From NCBI GenBank assembly GCA_025201345.1, contig JAIXMG010000025.1, positions 493,361 through 557,360 of the forward strand: a stretch of DNA of 64,000 bases, given 5' to 3'. This DNA is from Thamnidium elegans (Eukaryota > Mucoromycota > Mucoromycetes > Mucorales > Mucoraceae). This document shows, one piece after another, positions 20,079-31,145 of the stretch. The translations under genes and the position numbers were made by a program. The notes under the pieces are model-generated. The model searched no databases, was not told the origin of the DNA, and saw nothing but the letters and a program-made list of their open reading frames with translations. Positions within the stretch are counted from its first letter, which is position 1; every line of letters starts with the position of its first letter.

Positions 20079-22745
20079 ATGGCTACGGTAAAACCTGTTA
20101 TTAAACTTCCACCACGTAGTAAATCGTGTACAACACGGTCAGTCTACACATACGATTTTGATCAACCTCAACTTCAACTTGTGACTCAAGACCTTTATTT
20201 TGAAGATGATAATGATCATTTGTCAGATTATGATATTCGAAGATTATTAAATGAATATGAACTTTACAAGTAAGAAAAAAAAAATTAAAAAAAATAAATA
20301 AACTAAATTACTAAAAAAAAACGTGTTGTGTATAAAGTATCAAGAGAGAACGAGGTGGCGGATATTTAAGCTTCCCGGATTCCAAAATTGGTAAGTGACA
20401 TATAAAAAAATATATATATATATGTGTGTTACTTATTATTATTTTTAGCTGATAGAGTGTATTCACTTTTTAATGGTTACATGTTTCCAAATGGAATGAT
20501 ACTCAAGTTTAGGATCTCAAGATATAGAGAACCTTTAGCTGAAGGACCCATATTGGAAATAAGAAATTTACCACCTCATATTGATCATAATACCTTGTAT
20601 GACATATTTCGTCCTTATGGGCCCTTGAGTATCTGTAAGCCGATTCTGGAAGATGGTGCTCATCGTGGAAAAGCCCTTGTACAATTCTTTTATAAGCAAG
20701 ACTCTGACTCTTCTGTATCTGATTTGGTACGTCTTAATATTTTCTTATCTATTTTTTTTTTTTTTTTTTTTTTTATATACTCATTTTCTGTACTTTTTTT
20801 TATAATAGGATAACAAGACTTTTGATGGAAATACTATGTAAGAGGAGTTTCCTTTTGGGTTGAACGGAGTAAAGAAGGGTTCTTTATATATATAATGGCC
20901 TCGATTCTTTGTGCTTCCCTATTTTTTTTTTTTTTTATATATATTTATATCTTTTTTTTTTTTTTTTTTTTTTTATTACTTCTTTTTTTAATATTAACAT
21001 ATTTTTCTCTGCTTAGTGAAATATCAGTACTTATGGTTAACAACTTACCTCGTCCCTCCGGCAGACTTGTAAGTTTGGGATGCAATGAAACCTTGCACAC
21101 GTTTTTTTAATATGTATACTTTAGAGTCAGTCAGTTTCTTCACCTACCTCTAATATGGTAGAAGCAGAAAAAGACAATAGTTTTGTAGATTACATGAACC
21201 TTTACGTTAAAAACCTGGATCCTACTATCGACAACACCGACCTATTCAACATCTTTCGTAAATTTGGCCGTATTGTATCAGCACGCGTTATGAGCAATCC
21301 ACAAAACGGGTTATCTAAAGGGTACGGGTTTGTCAGTTTTGGAAAGCCTGAAGAGGCAGCACTTGCCTTGGATGAAATGAACGGATACCAGTGTCGATCA
21401 AAACCAATGATCGTTGCGTACCACGAGCCAAAGAAACCTAGACAGGAAAAGTCTAGTTCAACAACTACTTCTTCTTTTCATTCTCCTCCTCCTCCTATTG
21501 ATTATGCTAGTCCTACTCCTTATTTCGACACTAGACATCCTCATGAAGGTATTGTATCCGTATAAAACAAGAAGAAATATGTTTTTTTTTAGTTGACCCT
21601 TCTTTTTAAAAAATATTTAGTAGGACCTTTAAATGGTTTAGGCATTGATCATGTCGATCACGTATCCATGAATATGAAGGATATGTCAATTGGTACTACC
21701 AATGCTCCTATGCAACGCAAGGTAAAAAAAAAAAAAAAAAAATTATACGTACATATTTTTTTTTTATACATAAATATATATTTTAGTTGTCTACAATCGC
21801 AGTAAACGAAAACTCATTCTCTCCCCCACCCGTCCGTACTTCACCTCAATTCGCATCTCGACCATCACTTGCTTCTTTAGCATCTGGAGCTAGTATTCAA
21901 CCTGCTCCTGTCAACGTGTATGAAAAAATTGAAGAGGAAAAGACAGAAGAGCCTCGATCACTTCGACGAAGAGGATCCTTGGAATCCGTCAATTCCATCA
22001 TGACCGAGTCCACGGCACATATCCAACGACAACGCATGACAGATGCTGTTAAACAGTGTGGATCGTACGGTAATGCTGTATCAGATATCGTTGACATGTT
22101 GTTAACCTTGAAGAAAAAAGAAAGATCCATTTGTTTGTTTAATCCTGATTTCTTAAAGGTCAAGATTAATGCTGCTGTAGAGGCTTTAGAAGTTTGTGAA
22201 GATGAGTCGGATTCAGAAGAAGAAGAAAAAGTTATAGAAAGAAAGGAAAAGATTGAACTCAAGCATAGGTAATAAACAGATATATATACACTAGAAGAAA
22301 AACTAAAATGAATATTATTTGTAGAGCTTATATACCAGTCTCACAAATGATACCTATTAGCAAGAAGAGTATATCCCCTCCTACTACTGCGGTCAGTGAG
22401 ACAGTAGTTATACCTCCTCGTAAATCGAGGGCTATTCCCATCGTTGCGCCTGCCAAAACAGCAGAAATTGATGCCATGTTAAGTTCATTTGATGGAAAAG
22501 CAATACACGAAAAGAAACAATTATTAGGTGACCAATTATTTCCTTTAGTTAAGGTAAAGTACACATGGTTTCTCAAAAAAGTATATATTTTTTTTAATAC
22601 TCTTTTTTTCTTTAAAGGCTACTGGTGTAAAACATGCACCACGTATTACTATTCGTTTATTGGATACAATTGAATTAGAAGATTTGGCAAAGATTATGTT
22701 TCATAAAGATTTACTAAAGGTTCAAGTAGATAAAGCTATTGCCGG

Positions 22746-22752
<7 letters not shown>
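20079..22752 (+). CDS. Rrm4-like RNA-binding protein, three RRM-like and two MLLE-like domains
   Basis: About ten exons read in phase from ATG 20079 to the stop at 22750-22752. RRM-like 1 (RSVYTYDFD to FPNGMILKFRIS) lacks clear RNP motifs; RRM 2 starts ILEIRNLPPHIDHNTLYDIF; RRM 3 has RNP2 NLYVKNLD and RNP1 KGYGFVSF. After a Ser/Pro-rich linker come two MLLE (PABC)-like segments: about 22020-22200 (AVSDIVDMLL, INAAVEAL) and the very C-terminus (KKQLLGDQLFPLVKATG to KVQVDKAIAGL). RRMs followed by C-terminal MLLE repeats is the layout of Ustilago Rrm4, which moves mRNAs on endosomes in hyphae. PABP normally has four RRMs and one MLLE, so Rrm4-like fits better. Confidence 0.75.
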
Positions 22753-22781
<29 letters not shown>

Positions 22782-22848
22782 AGAAAACATGTCAAACCTT
22801 TTTTTTTTTTATATTAATAATAAACTCAAATAATTCTATACCTTTCTT

Positions 22849-22879
<31 letters not shown>

Positions 22880-22918
22880 CTGTTCGATTTTATTTAAAGT
22901 TCGTTTATTGTTTCCTTT

Positions 22919-24258
22919 TCAGTCTTGTTTACACATGTCTTGGGCTTTATAGTAAGCACGTGCACGTTCAAGTCCCTCAAAGTAATCAATAGGGATATGA
23001 TCTCGAATAAAGAACGGGTACAAGGATTCCAGAATTGGAATAGGGTTTACAACACGTTTGATCCAGGGTCGAATCCACCAAGCGTATTCATCTATCTCAG
23101 GAGTAAAAGCTTTATGGCTTTCTTTTAATTCTTGTACTTGACGTTGTCTATCCTTAGGCACGTTAGAGTCAGATACCACAACATCTACTTTTAAATTGGT
23201 TTGATGACTAGATGGGTATATGTTGAGCGGGTTGGGGTCAAGTATGGAATACGTGATTTGAACTGCGTGGCCTACATGAGCATAATTAAAAAAATCCGTT
23301 TGCGGGACATAATGACCAATAGTCATGTTATTGTATCCAGGTGGAATTCGACATATGATGTCTGATTTGTTGATAATCCGCCACAGTGTGCTTGTACGTG
23401 ATAATGGCGAGTTGGAATAAGATGCAAACATAGACGCAAAGTCGTTGTCTCCTACAGCAGGTAAACCAATCACGTAGGCGTCTCGTACTTGGCAACAGGG
23501 CCCGATATCTTCAGGACATTTTAACCATCGTGCAAATAAAAGTGTGCCCATCGCTGCGCCAAGTGAATGCCCAGCAATCCAGACAGGTACCCTTTTCTTA
23601 TGGTGGTCGGATTTTGATTGTAGTTGGATGGCTTTGTCACGAACTGCGCAACGAATGGCGTAGTATGGGTCGCTACTGTCACTATTATCGCTGTGGGTTG
23701 GGAACAGACTATTGTAGAAGCCTTCATGTGCAGACCCAAACAAATAAGACCGTGCGTCTGTCCTTTGTAAGGTAGCATCTACCAAGAACTCGCTGTAATT
23801 TGTAGGCGTAGTCCCTTTAAACACGACAATGATAAAAGGCCGTGCGGGGTCCATGGACCAAAACAGACCACAAAAGGGTCCACCTAACGATTTAAGCTCG
23901 GTCACGCCAGAGAACTCGAGACCGTAACTACGAGCAATTTTTCGAATTGGACGCTCTGAATCCCAAATCAGTTTCTTCATCTCCAAGGTCACTTGCTCTA
24001 ACGTAAGCTTGCGTTTGTTCGCCTTTTTATACTCGAGAGAGATTTTGTGGGCTTCAGTCACTTTTTCATCGTGGCGTTCGTACACGAGAGAGGAGAGAAT
24101 GGTCATCGTTTGCGCAATAGAGACGTCAAATGTTCGGTGACGGTGGTCTTCGACGGGCTGTAGCGTAGATGGGTCTTCTGCGCCTAGTGCGGTAAGTGTA
24201 GATCGAATTAAATTACATGATTTTTCTGAGAGTAGTAAGTGAGATGCACCTATTTTTC

Positions 24259-24289
<31 letters not shown>

Positions 24290-24875
24290 GAGTGTGTTAA
24301 ATCAATTTTGGTATGTGCAGTAAATATATATATATATTTTACCCCAATTGATGATGCCAAAACCTATATAGGATAAAATAGCGTTAAAAATAACCCGCCT
24401 TTTATTTATTTGTGCTGTATACGTTACCATTTCCATAATCAAGACTAATGCGCTTGGCTAGTTGTGTACCACCGAGATAATCCATAAATATCTTTAAGCC
24501 GATTTCAAAAGCAAATAACAATACGCTGATAATAGGATACGTAAAGATAAACGCAAGTGAGCTTAGTGGAGATGTAAAGATAACAACCCAATTGAAATAA
24601 AAGGCCAAGAACAAGTTTTTGTAGACGCCTAATACGTATTGCCAGTACCCGCTAGGACGTGGTCTCTTTTTGTTAGTGTAGGAGAGCAGTTTGCCAAAGT
24701 AGTATATAAAATAATCAGTGAGGTCCTTTGGCTGCGTGAGGGGTTGTGGTTGTGTGTAGGTTTTCTTGCAAGAAATGATTTGTTCAAAGTGGTGCTGCGT
24801 TGCGGCGAGGTCTTGTTGTTCTTCAAGAGCCTCCTGTTCTTCTGTAATATTATCCATGTACGAGTGTTTTATCAT
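22919..24875 (-). CDS. Membrane-anchored class 3 (GHSLG) lipase
   Basis: Three exons (24875-24471, 24414-24343, 24249-22919; exon 1 may end at 24470), in phase, about 602 residues. The N-terminal region carries hydrophobic segments (YFNWVVIFTSPLSSLAFIFT, YPIISVLLFAFEIGL and, from exon 2, RVIFNAILSYIGFGIINWG), suggesting anchoring in the ER or vacuole membrane. The alpha/beta-hydrolase core has FIIVVFKGT before the nucleophile elbow VWIAGHSLGAAMGTL, catalytic Asp candidate in NKSDIICRIPPG and His candidate in HVGHAVQ. Acts as a triacylglycerol or glycerophospholipid hydrolase (family knowledge). Start at 24875 or the in-frame ATG at 24857. Confidence 0.85.
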
Positions 24876-25192
24876 TTTTTTTTTTTTTAGTTGTTAAAAA
24901 GAAAAGGTTAAAAGGGCTGGGTTAAAAGGAGAAAGAGAAAAGAGAAAAGAAAAAGGAGTAACTGGATTCGACTGCTCAAATGAATTTTCTTTTTGAGGGT
25001 ACACAGGCCTTCGCCTTAAGTCGCTACATTGGTTGAATTTATCGATTGCCCATATTTTTTAATCCAATAATGGCTATGACGTTGTATTGACAAAAAGTTT
25101 AAGATGTTGAATACACGTGATATAAACTGATTATTATTATTGTGTGCGAAGAAAAAAAAAAGGTACAATAAACTTTTTTATTCTTGTAAACC
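24876..25192. other. Divergent intergenic region
   Basis: Between the lipase start and the gene at 25193; AT-rich, nothing specific recognised. Confidence 0.4.
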
Positions 25193-26381
25193 ATGTTAGG
25201 ACCTGATCCCAATGTAAAATACTACAACTCAAAAAAAAAAAAAAAAAGAAGTCATCTCTAAAATTGACTTATTTTGTTTTAGAAGGAGCTATTAAAAGAC
25301 TCTACTCGATTAGCAGCCTTTCTTCAAGAATGTCTTTTATTAGGCAGTCTTCGCGTAATATTTAAAAAAATTAAAAAAAGAGGAAGAAATAGTTTTTGTT
25401 AACCTTTTTTTTTTTTTTTTTTTCATTGCAGGGATTTAAACATTTTGATACTTTTGTTCGAGGAAGAGAAGAGTTGGTGTTATTTGTGTACTCTGATAAT
25501 ATGAAGGAGTGTTTATCAGCACTTATGCCGCTACCTATACTCGAAACATATTACTCAAGGTAAAAATTGGGCGTGCATAATTTTTTTGTCTAGGTAATAA
25601 TTTTGGGATTGTAGTAAACAAGTTTCAAAGTGGAATATACCGGAATTAATTAGTCCTTTGGATACAGATTTAAGACAGGTATTATTATTATTTAGTTGTA
25701 TATATCAAGTTTCTTAGTGTGTAAAGGGATAGGAAAAAGAACGAACAGTATTTTTAGTAGCTGGTTATGCTAAATATCGATGCCCATATGTCTGGGTATA
25801 ATAAACAAGTCGAGATTTTTTTTTTCTTTTCTTGTAGAACTAATATGATTGTATTAGCTGAGGTCTCATCAGGACCAACTTATTTTATCTCAACCAGATC
25901 AAACAGAAGTAGATGATAATCCACTTCAACTAGCAAAGACAACCGAATGGAAAAATAAAAGTAACACTATTTTCTTTTTTGTATGTGTGCGTGTGTACTA
26001 ATTTATATATAGATGTAGCTTTATGGGAAATTGTGTCAGAAATATTATCAATGACAGCTAATTGCAGTAACCCGTTTGAACTGGATTTTGTGTTTATTGA
26101 TAACTTACCATTAGAAGAAGCAGTCTTATTGACTGGATCCTTATTGGAGTTTTTAGAAACTGTTTGGGTACAAGCAGATCCTAACATTACCTTTTCAGAT
26201 AAAAGTAAAGTACACTTTCTTTTTTTTTTTTTTTTTTTTTTTTTTTTGTGTGAGATACCCATGGGGTTTACTTATAAAAATATGTGTAGTGTATCAAGAT
26301 ATTCAAATTCTGCAATCAAGACATGTGGATAATATGTACAAGTATACATTAAAGACAACAACAACAACAAAAGAATTGTAA
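25193..26381 (+). CDS. Unknown multi-exon protein
   Basis: Not recognised. Exons joined by phase: MLGPDPN (25193-25213), KELLKDSTRLAAFLQECLLL, GFKHFDTFVRGREELVLFVY and NMKECLSALMPLPILETYYS, KQVSKWNIPELISPLDTDLR, ERTVFLVAGYAKYRCPYVW, then a frame from about 26011 containing ALWEIVSEILSMTANCS and DFVFIDNLPLEEAVLLTGSL, and a last exon after 26291 (DIQILQSRHVDNMYKYTL, stop 26379-26381). Mostly globular alternating helices and strands, no TM segment. The joint near 25800-26010 is the least certain. Homology search of the spliced protein is needed to name it. Confidence 0.55.
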
Positions 26382-26585
26382 TGGCGCCATATGTCTCTCC
26401 GCCTTTGCTTTTTTTTTTATCGTAAGATGTTTAAATAAAAAAAGAGGGCACTTTTTAAACTTTAAAGTTTTTATCAGCTGATTCGCCTGTTGTATTATTG
26501 AAGCACTTTTTTTTTTTGTCAGAAAAAAGTGTTATTTATAGATTTAATAAATTCTAGAAGCAGAGACCTTGCACAAGATGGAACT

Positions 26586-26620
<35 letters not shown>

Positions 26621-27253
26621 GTCAGTACTAAAAAAAATATGCAGTGCTACTTGGGGGGGGGGTGCAATAGGTTACGTGCAAATTTAAGTTTTTAATATAA
26701 AGTTATATATTGGTTGTATGAGATAGATAAAGTTGTAAGAACAGGTTTTTTTTTTGTTTATGCGCGAGCGTAACTAAATTTCATCTGGTATGTTTTATCA
26801 CTTTTCTTTAGTTGATTTTTTCTTATAGGTATAAATTAGACAACCGTATACATATCTTATATCTGTTTGAAGAAATAAAAGAGTGTTTTAAAAGCATCTT
26901 TCTTAAAGGCCACAGGTAATAGTCTATGTTTGGATCGAGTAGCCTGTAGTCGCACAAGAGAGAGAGAAAGAGAGAAAGCGTATGCATAATGTTTGTTAAC
27001 TAGAGTCCAGAGTTGCTTAATTGGTACGAATAAGTACATTATCCCTAATAAAACAAAGGCGTTTGAGATTCTTGTACTTGTTCGTAATATCTAAGAATCT
27101 GAGAATTCAAATTTTTATTTAATTGGAAGCGGAACGACTGTAATGAAGGCCGCCTTACTTTTGGTGTAAAACATTTACACTGCCCTTTATTTATTTTAAA
27201 ATGAACCCCTCCCCCCCTCCCTTTTTTTTTTTAAAAAAAAACAACTCCATTTC
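26382..27253. other. Non-coding stretch
   Basis: A/T runs including a ~38-base A-run near 26587, a GGGGGGGGG run at 26654-26662 and GA-rich sequence near 26957-26980. No supported gene or RNA. Confidence 0.4.
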
Positions 27254-28440
27254 ATGTTTATCACAATGCCTAATGAAGTACATCAAAAAAAAAAAAAATC
27301 TGTCAGACCTCCAACCTTCGAAGAGATTCTTTCTCAAGAAAAAGCAAGGGAAACTACTCAATATTCCACTTCTTCAATACCAACGTTAAGAAGCTCTAAA
27401 CGAAAAATAGCCTTCATTCCATTGAATCAGGACGCGTTACTTTCTAGTATATTTGATGGAAAAGAAAATCATGTTACACATGTAGCTAAAAAGAAATGAG
27501 TCGTATCTGATTCCAATTTCTCCGCCTTCTCAATTTCATTAACGAAAGGGATTTGAACTTGTTACTCATGTTGAACACCGGCCCCCAACACCCAAAAAAT
27601 TAAAACCTTCGAAAGACAGTATGTATATACTGAAACTGAATTAATCTTATCCAGATGTGCTACAGCAAAGAGACCTGTTATAGCCAGTACCAAAATAATC
27701 TACAAATATAACATCATTACTATTGCGGAGGCGCTTACTATGTCCACTACGCCTAATGTATCAAAAATATCTGTTGTATCCGATACCAACGCCTCAAATC
27801 ATCCTATTACTACTACCAAGCTGTACAATTTTACCTTCGTCTCCACATTGAAGGTGTAAGAACAACGAATGCTGTTAAAAAGTTTTGATATAATAAATCT
27901 GTCACTTATCGCAGTAACAGAATGATCAAAAAAATATGCAAAATTGAAAGGCAAGCATTCAAAAAGAGTATCTGTTTTGGATGATAATGATATCAAATTA
28001 AAAGTACTGGAATGGTTTCCAAAGGAAAATCCCTGGTATAAAGAAAGGAATGGTTTCAAACAATCATGGGATATTGTCGTTATTCAGAAACATACGGTTT
28101 TGAAGATGTTAGTGTCGCAATTCTTCCTGATTTACCAACTAATATAAAGCAGCACGCTTTTGTAACTAGCGACGAGAGTACATTTTACGAAAACTGAAAA
28201 CTCTATCTTTCCAAAGTCCCAAGGGAGATCGTGATAGATCTCGAAGTTCCAGTATTGCACCAAAGGTATCTGATACACCTACTGTACCCAATACCAACAT
28301 GTCAAATAGTTCTACTATAACTATCGCAACATCTACTAGTGTATCTAGTACACCTGATACAGCCGCTGTAACAAAAAGGCCTACTACACTAAAGGCACCA
28401 AAATTTAAAATACCAATATACAGCCAAAAAGAGGTCTAAT
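27254..28440 (+). pseudogene. Decayed coding sequence
   Basis: A frame at 27254-27499 (SVRPPTFEEILSQEKARETT, SIFDGKENHVTHVAKKK) is followed by stretches that still read as protein in shifting frames: KLKVLEWFPKENPWYKERNG near 27990-28055, then SETYGFEDVSVAILPDLPTN in another frame near 28085-28140, then a Ser/Thr-rich stretch (SSSIAPKVSDTPTVPNTNMS near 28245) ending at a stop before 28441. The WFP...NPW...SW region looks like a Myb/MADF-type DNA-binding fold, tentatively. At least two frame breaks argue for a pseudogene, unless unseen introns explain them. Confidence 0.4.
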
Positions 28441-29412
28441 AATAGGATAGAACATATACTATTCGTACTTCTCTCTCGCCAACTATTTATAATATTTTAC
28501 AAGTTACAAGTCTCTCTTCCCCGCTTTCATACTAATATTTTTCTACAAAGTATCTGCCTCCCTTCACAATACACAACTCTACTACAGAATATCAAAGACT
28601 CGCCCAACAGTTACGCTTCTCTCTCTCGACGTATACCATACTTCACCAATCTTCTAACTTCCCGATGACCCAGACCTGCTTCTTCCGCTTCTTGCTTCTG
28701 GTCCTATTGAATTCCTCTCAAATATCATACCATTTGGTACCTGGCTATACATTATCGTATCCCAACATCGAGGACTTTTACATTACATCTTCTCTGATAA
28801 ATATCCAATTAGTTTCCGTTCCCAATAGATTTGTCAACCTGATTTAAACGTTTATTTGTACAACTCTATCAGCCGCAAGGAGGCATACTTCCTTCTGGTA
28901 GCAAGTTCCGAAAACTTCGAAATATTAGTTGCTTGAGGGTGAAACCTCTCCAAAAAACCTCCTTTCGTTTGTGTGTGTGTGCTTTAGGTTTAATTTAAGT
29001 TTGAGGCTGTATATGAAATTACAGCAGAAAGGAGGTTACTCTGAGTTTTATTTTTACTAAATCGTTAAATTGGCTATGCCTAGCGATACCGAAGATGCTG
29101 GTAATTATTGTATTTATTTCTTTTTTCTTTTCAAAAAATAAAGGGGAAGCCCGGCTATTGAATATGCTACTCAAAGAAAGGAATAACTCTAGTGAATATA
29201 ATTATCAGTATTATACGTAACAATTATACAAGTATATCCGAGTAACATAATCCAACTGATCTTCCCGCTGTAAATAAAATGTAAGCAAAAAGACTCGAAA
29301 GAAACATGTAGTAACTTTTATATGTTGATTATCACGTGAAAATAAAGTAAATTAAATACGGCGCTAATTAATTCAAATATTTCACGTTTCCTTTTTATAT
29401 TTTATCAAAACT
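28441..29412. other. Non-coding stretch upstream of the Bqt4-like gene
   Basis: Contains a C/T-rich part (28470-28700) and a short less AT-rich segment at 28868-28970 with small inverted repeats (GGAGG/CCTCC, AAGTTCCGAAAACTT). A 60-codon frame at 28665-28847 has no family features. No known ncRNA recognised. Confidence 0.35.
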
Positions 29413-30741
29413 ATGACTATGGAGGAGGAAGAGCCATTAGTTTTACAGTTCCAATTACTATTTAATGCCGAAGTAGAGATGACCGAAACGGTTTATAAAC
29501 ACAAGGCGCGAATGTACGCTACATTTAAAAGCGAGTTAAACAACACACCTATATATCGACTTATTCATTACGAATTCGAAAGACATTTCATCTCTGCAGG
29601 ACAATTGTTCAAGTCCTGCGGGCTGACGATAACCGAAGGCTTCTTTTTATTTGAATTAAAAACAAGTGAATTTGAAGTAGACTTTTTAATACCACAGTTT
29701 CCTTACTGCGATATATGGGTCAGTGTTGAACGAGCAAGAGCTATGGCAATAGCTTTAGGTGTGGAACATGAATTGGGATTATTATTAGCACAAGAATTAG
29801 ATGATTGTTATTCGTCGGATAATATGGGTCGTAATGAAATTATGCATAATTGGATTGTACCGTCTATTCCTAATCTTCAATACTCAACGCGTGCGCTACT
29901 TGAAACATCGTTTCGAGTCATTGAATTACTGGAACCGCCTAATCGAAAGATTCGGACTCAGATCTCTCGAGCTCAGAAGCAAGTGACGAAGGATAGAACC
30001 GAGACTGGATTAGTAAGGTGGCAAGTATGGGCATATGAACAGTTTTTACAGCAGCAGCATCAGCAACATCAACAAAAGCATCGAGATGTGCCAATAGAAT
30101 TAGATAGATCAGGAGCAGTTTGGGATACATTACAAGGATTATTATCGGATCTACAAACTGTCAATCGCGGAGGACAAGTAGTAAATGCTAATAGTAGAGT
30201 ATTGTCGGATAATATGATGGTTGGTAATATGCCATTAAAAAAAGAGTATTTGGGACATAGTTTAGCGTTACAACAATTATATATTGCGGTAATGATGGAA
30301 AAGATAATGAATGAATTTCATAGAGTGAATATAACAACAAAAGAAGAAGAAGAATTGATTGTACATAATAATAGTAATAATAATAATAACAATACAGTAG
30401 AAAAGAATAATAATAGTATAGTGGTAGACAATAATGAATCATCTGGTACAAGTACTACTACAACAACACAAAATAATCAACAGTGTACAGATACCAATAT
30501 GTTATTTCATGATAGAATGGATTTATTAGAACAAGAATTGTACAAAGTAAAAAGAAGAGCCAAAAGGAAATTAGAAGAAATTCAATCTTATCAAGACGAA
30601 TTAACACAGCAATTAAACGAATTAAATAGCTGGAAATCGCAGTCAGATCGGATACGTAAAAGTGAACGTGTTTGGATGCTGATGTTTATGGTTTGTGTAG
30701 TTTTCGGGGTTCTTTCGCTACGGACATTCTATTTTAAATGA
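29413..30741 (+). CDS. Bqt4-like APSES/KilA-N-type protein with C-terminal membrane anchor
   Basis: Single exon, 442 residues. Residues ~45-125 (TPIYRLIHYEFERHFISAGQ, LFKSCGLTITEG, CDIWVSVERARAMAIALGV) resemble the KilA-N/APSES fold, in particular the non-transcription-factor version in Schizosaccharomyces Bqt4. The middle is Gln/His-rich and Asn/Thr-rich disordered, residues ~355-415 form a coiled coil (LLEQELYKVKRRAKRKLEEI), and residues ~418-438 are one transmembrane helix (VWMLMFMVCVVFGVLSLRTF). Known Bqt4 sits in the inner nuclear membrane and tethers telomeres via Rap1. Domain order and length fit; the telomere role here is inference. Confidence 0.72.
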   Translation: MTMEEEEPLVLQFQLLFNAEVEMTETVYKHKARMYATFKSELNNTPIYRLIHYEFERHFISAGQLFKSCGLTITEGFFLFELKTSEFEVDFLIPQFPYCDIWVSVERARAMAIALGVEHELGLLLAQELDDCYSSDNMGRNEIMHNWIVPSIPNLQYSTRALLETSFRVIELLEPPNRKIRTQISRAQKQVTKDRTETGLVRWQVWAYEQFLQQQHQQHQQKHRDVPIELDRSGAVWDTLQGLLSDLQTVNRGGQVVNANSRVLSDNMMVGNMPLKKEYLGHSLALQQLYIAVMMEKIMNEFHRVNITTKEEEELIVHNNSNNNNNNTVEKNNNSIVVDNNESSGTSTTTTTQNNQQCTDTNMLFHDRMDLLEQELYKVKRRAKRKLEEIQSYQDELTQQLNELNSWKSQSDRIRKSERVWMLMFMVCVVFGVLSLRTFYFK

Positions 30742-30888
30742 ACACAAAAAGATCGACCTGTCCTAATTAGATTTTAATAATAAATTATTTTTTATTTGAT
30801 CTTTTTCTTTTTCTTTAAAACATTTCTTATTACATATATTTATATATCACTTTTATATATATATATATATACATATATATACACCCTT

Positions 30889-31108
30889 ATGCCTCCTAAT
30901 AATTATAGCCTCGTTGAACCAGACTCGATAGAATTACTTGCACCCGGTGAAGAACATCATAAAAGGAATCGACATGTCCGTTCCAATTCAACAACATCTT
31001 TTATTCATTTCAGAGCCCCTCAACAAGAAGTAGAAACAAATGGTCATAATAAACTGGCTTCTCAGGTAATAAAAGAAGGGCTTTTAAAAACAAGTCTTCT
31101 TGGCGTCT

Positions 31109-31145
<37 letters not shown>

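Noticed and set aside
26240..26270. Poly-Phe stretch as part of the protein of the gene at 25193
   Set aside because: It is an intronic T-run; a donor after the SDK codons and an acceptor near 26290 remove it.
28868..28970. Spliceosomal snRNA or tRNA
   Set aside because: Compared by eye with U1, U2, U4, U5, U6 landmarks and tRNA B-box; no match.
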